A DNA stretch of 5,399 nucleotides. It comes from QHWK01 sp035315685 (GTDB lineage Bacteria > Acidobacteriota > Vicinamibacteria > Vicinamibacterales > CAVVIG01). Shown here piece after piece: positions 4,685 through 5,399 of this stretch (position 1 is its first letter; every line of letters starts with the position of its first letter). Under the pieces are notes generated by a model that saw nothing but the letters and a program-made list of their open reading frames with translations, was not told where the DNA came from and ran no database searches. A program made the position numbers and the translations under genes. Location of the stretch: positions 1 through 5,399 of the forward strand of contig DATFXR010000224.1 in assembly GCA_035315685.1 (NCBI GenBank), written 5' to 3'.

Positions 4685-5399
4685 CTACTTCTTCGGCTGG
4701 CGCTCCGCGCAGAGTTCGACGACGCAGATCGATTCGATCACGCGGTTGGACGGCGGTACGGGCATGCCGCGCTCGGTCATCATCTTGCGGAGCAGCGCGG
4801 CGGTCTCGGGCCGCTGGACTGCCGACTGCACGCCGACCCGCACGAGACCATCCGCGTAGTCGAGGGCCTGCCAGGTGTGCCCCGAGATCGCGGAGACGTT
4901 GGTATCGGTGTCGCGGCTGCCGCCGTCGCGCTGGTCGAGTCGCGCGCCGCGCGCGTCGAGCATCTCGATCACGTCGTTGCGGCCTTTGAGCGCCGCACCC
5001 ATCAGCGCCGTTCGCCCTTCCTTGTTCGCAACGTTCGGATCGAGCCCGACGTCGTCGAGCAACATCCTGATCGCCTCGAAGTTCTCCTTTGGCGATCGCT
5101 CGTAGGTGACCCCTTCGACCCAGCCGATGCCGCCGGCGGCGGTGAGCGCGGTGTCGCCGTTGTCGGTCGTCATGAACGGATCGGCGCCGTAGTCGAGGAG
5201 CAGGTGCATCAGCGCGGTGTCGCTCGACTGCGCGGCGCGGACGAACGGCGTGCAGCCCGCCTCGTAGAACCATTGCATCGTGAAGATCGTCCGCGTCAGC
5301 GTGTTGTCCTTCGCGCGCGCGTTCGGATCGGCGCCGTGGTCGAGCAGCATCCGGATGTACTCGAGGTGATCCATGTCCGGCTTCGGCACCGGATAGTCG
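4685..5399 (-). CDS. Ankyrin-repeat protein, C-terminal part (5' end outside window)
   Basis: The frame stays open to the right edge, so the start lies outside; the GTG at 5389 is not taken as a start. Numbering from that codon, ankyrin units are visible at about 7-25 (EYIRMLLDHGADPNAR), 45-75 (GCTPFVRAAQSSDTALMHLLLDYGADP), 76-113 (NGDTALTAAGGIG, then a short insert, then AIRMLLDDVGLDPN) and 116-145 (EGRTALMGAALKGRNDVIEMLDARGA). A degenerate last unit (HTWQALDYADGLVRVG) and a non-repeat tail with IESICVVELC follow. Ankyrin repeats are protein-binding scaffolds; the partner cannot be named. The cell location is unknown because the N-terminus is missing. The gene runs in the same direction as the four-gene operon but is separated from it by 142 nt holding a hairpin repeat, so it is probably transcribed separately. 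Confidence 0.92.
   Translation of the reverse strand, partial: DYPVPKPDMDHLEYIRMLLDHGADPNARAKDNTLTRTIFTMQWFYEAGCTPFVRAAQSSDTALMHLLLDYGADPFMTTDNGDTALTAAGGIGWVEGVTYERSPKENFEAIRMLLDDVGLDPNVANKEGRTALMGAALKGRNDVIEMLDARGARLDQRDGGSRDTDTNVSAISGHTWQALDYADGLVRVGVQSAVQRPETAALLRKMMTERGMPVPPSNRVIESICVVELCAERQPKK

Overview
The window is high-GC bacterial chromosomal DNA. An Acidobacteriota (Vicinamibacteria-like) soil or environmental genome is the best guess. This rests on three things: an operon of secreted and membrane families typical of that phylum (DUF6152-like, DUF6644-like and a secreted DLTGVW protein), an ankyrin protein beside them, and abundant intergenic hairpin repeats built on CGCAGAG, CACGAA and GTCCGGC cores. 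The assignment is inference from family recognition; there is no rRNA or marker gene in the window.

Layout. Positions 2-1204 (+) hold the C-terminal part of a GGDEF-EAL cyclic-di-GMP protein that enters from the left edge. Positions 1205-1576 are non-coding and packed with two repeat families, including a 64-nt tandem duplication, ending in a probable promoter. Positions 1577-2068 (+) encode a small exported cytochrome c with two CxxCH haem sites in two tandemly duplicated half-domains. Positions 2069-2270 separate convergent genes and hold two more CGCAGAG hairpins and a GTCCGGC hairpin. Positions 2271-4542 (-) form a compact four-gene operon, in transcription order: a secreted 271-aa protein, a DUF6152-like secreted protein, and two paralogous four-helix DUF6644-like membrane proteins. 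Positions 4588-4684 hold another CGCAGAG hairpin. Positions 4685-5399 (-) hold the C-terminal part of an ankyrin-repeat protein that runs off the right edge.

How the parts relate. The four-gene operon looks like one envelope module: two exported soluble proteins followed by two small integral membrane proteins, each with a conserved histidine in its first helix. Its biochemical role is unknown. The diheme cytochrome is exported to the same compartment, but it is convergent to the operon and not co-transcribed. The most distinctive feature is the repeat architecture. All four gene 3' ends that face a spacer have a hairpin-forming repeat starting 0 to 7 nt from the stop codon, drawn from three different repeat families.
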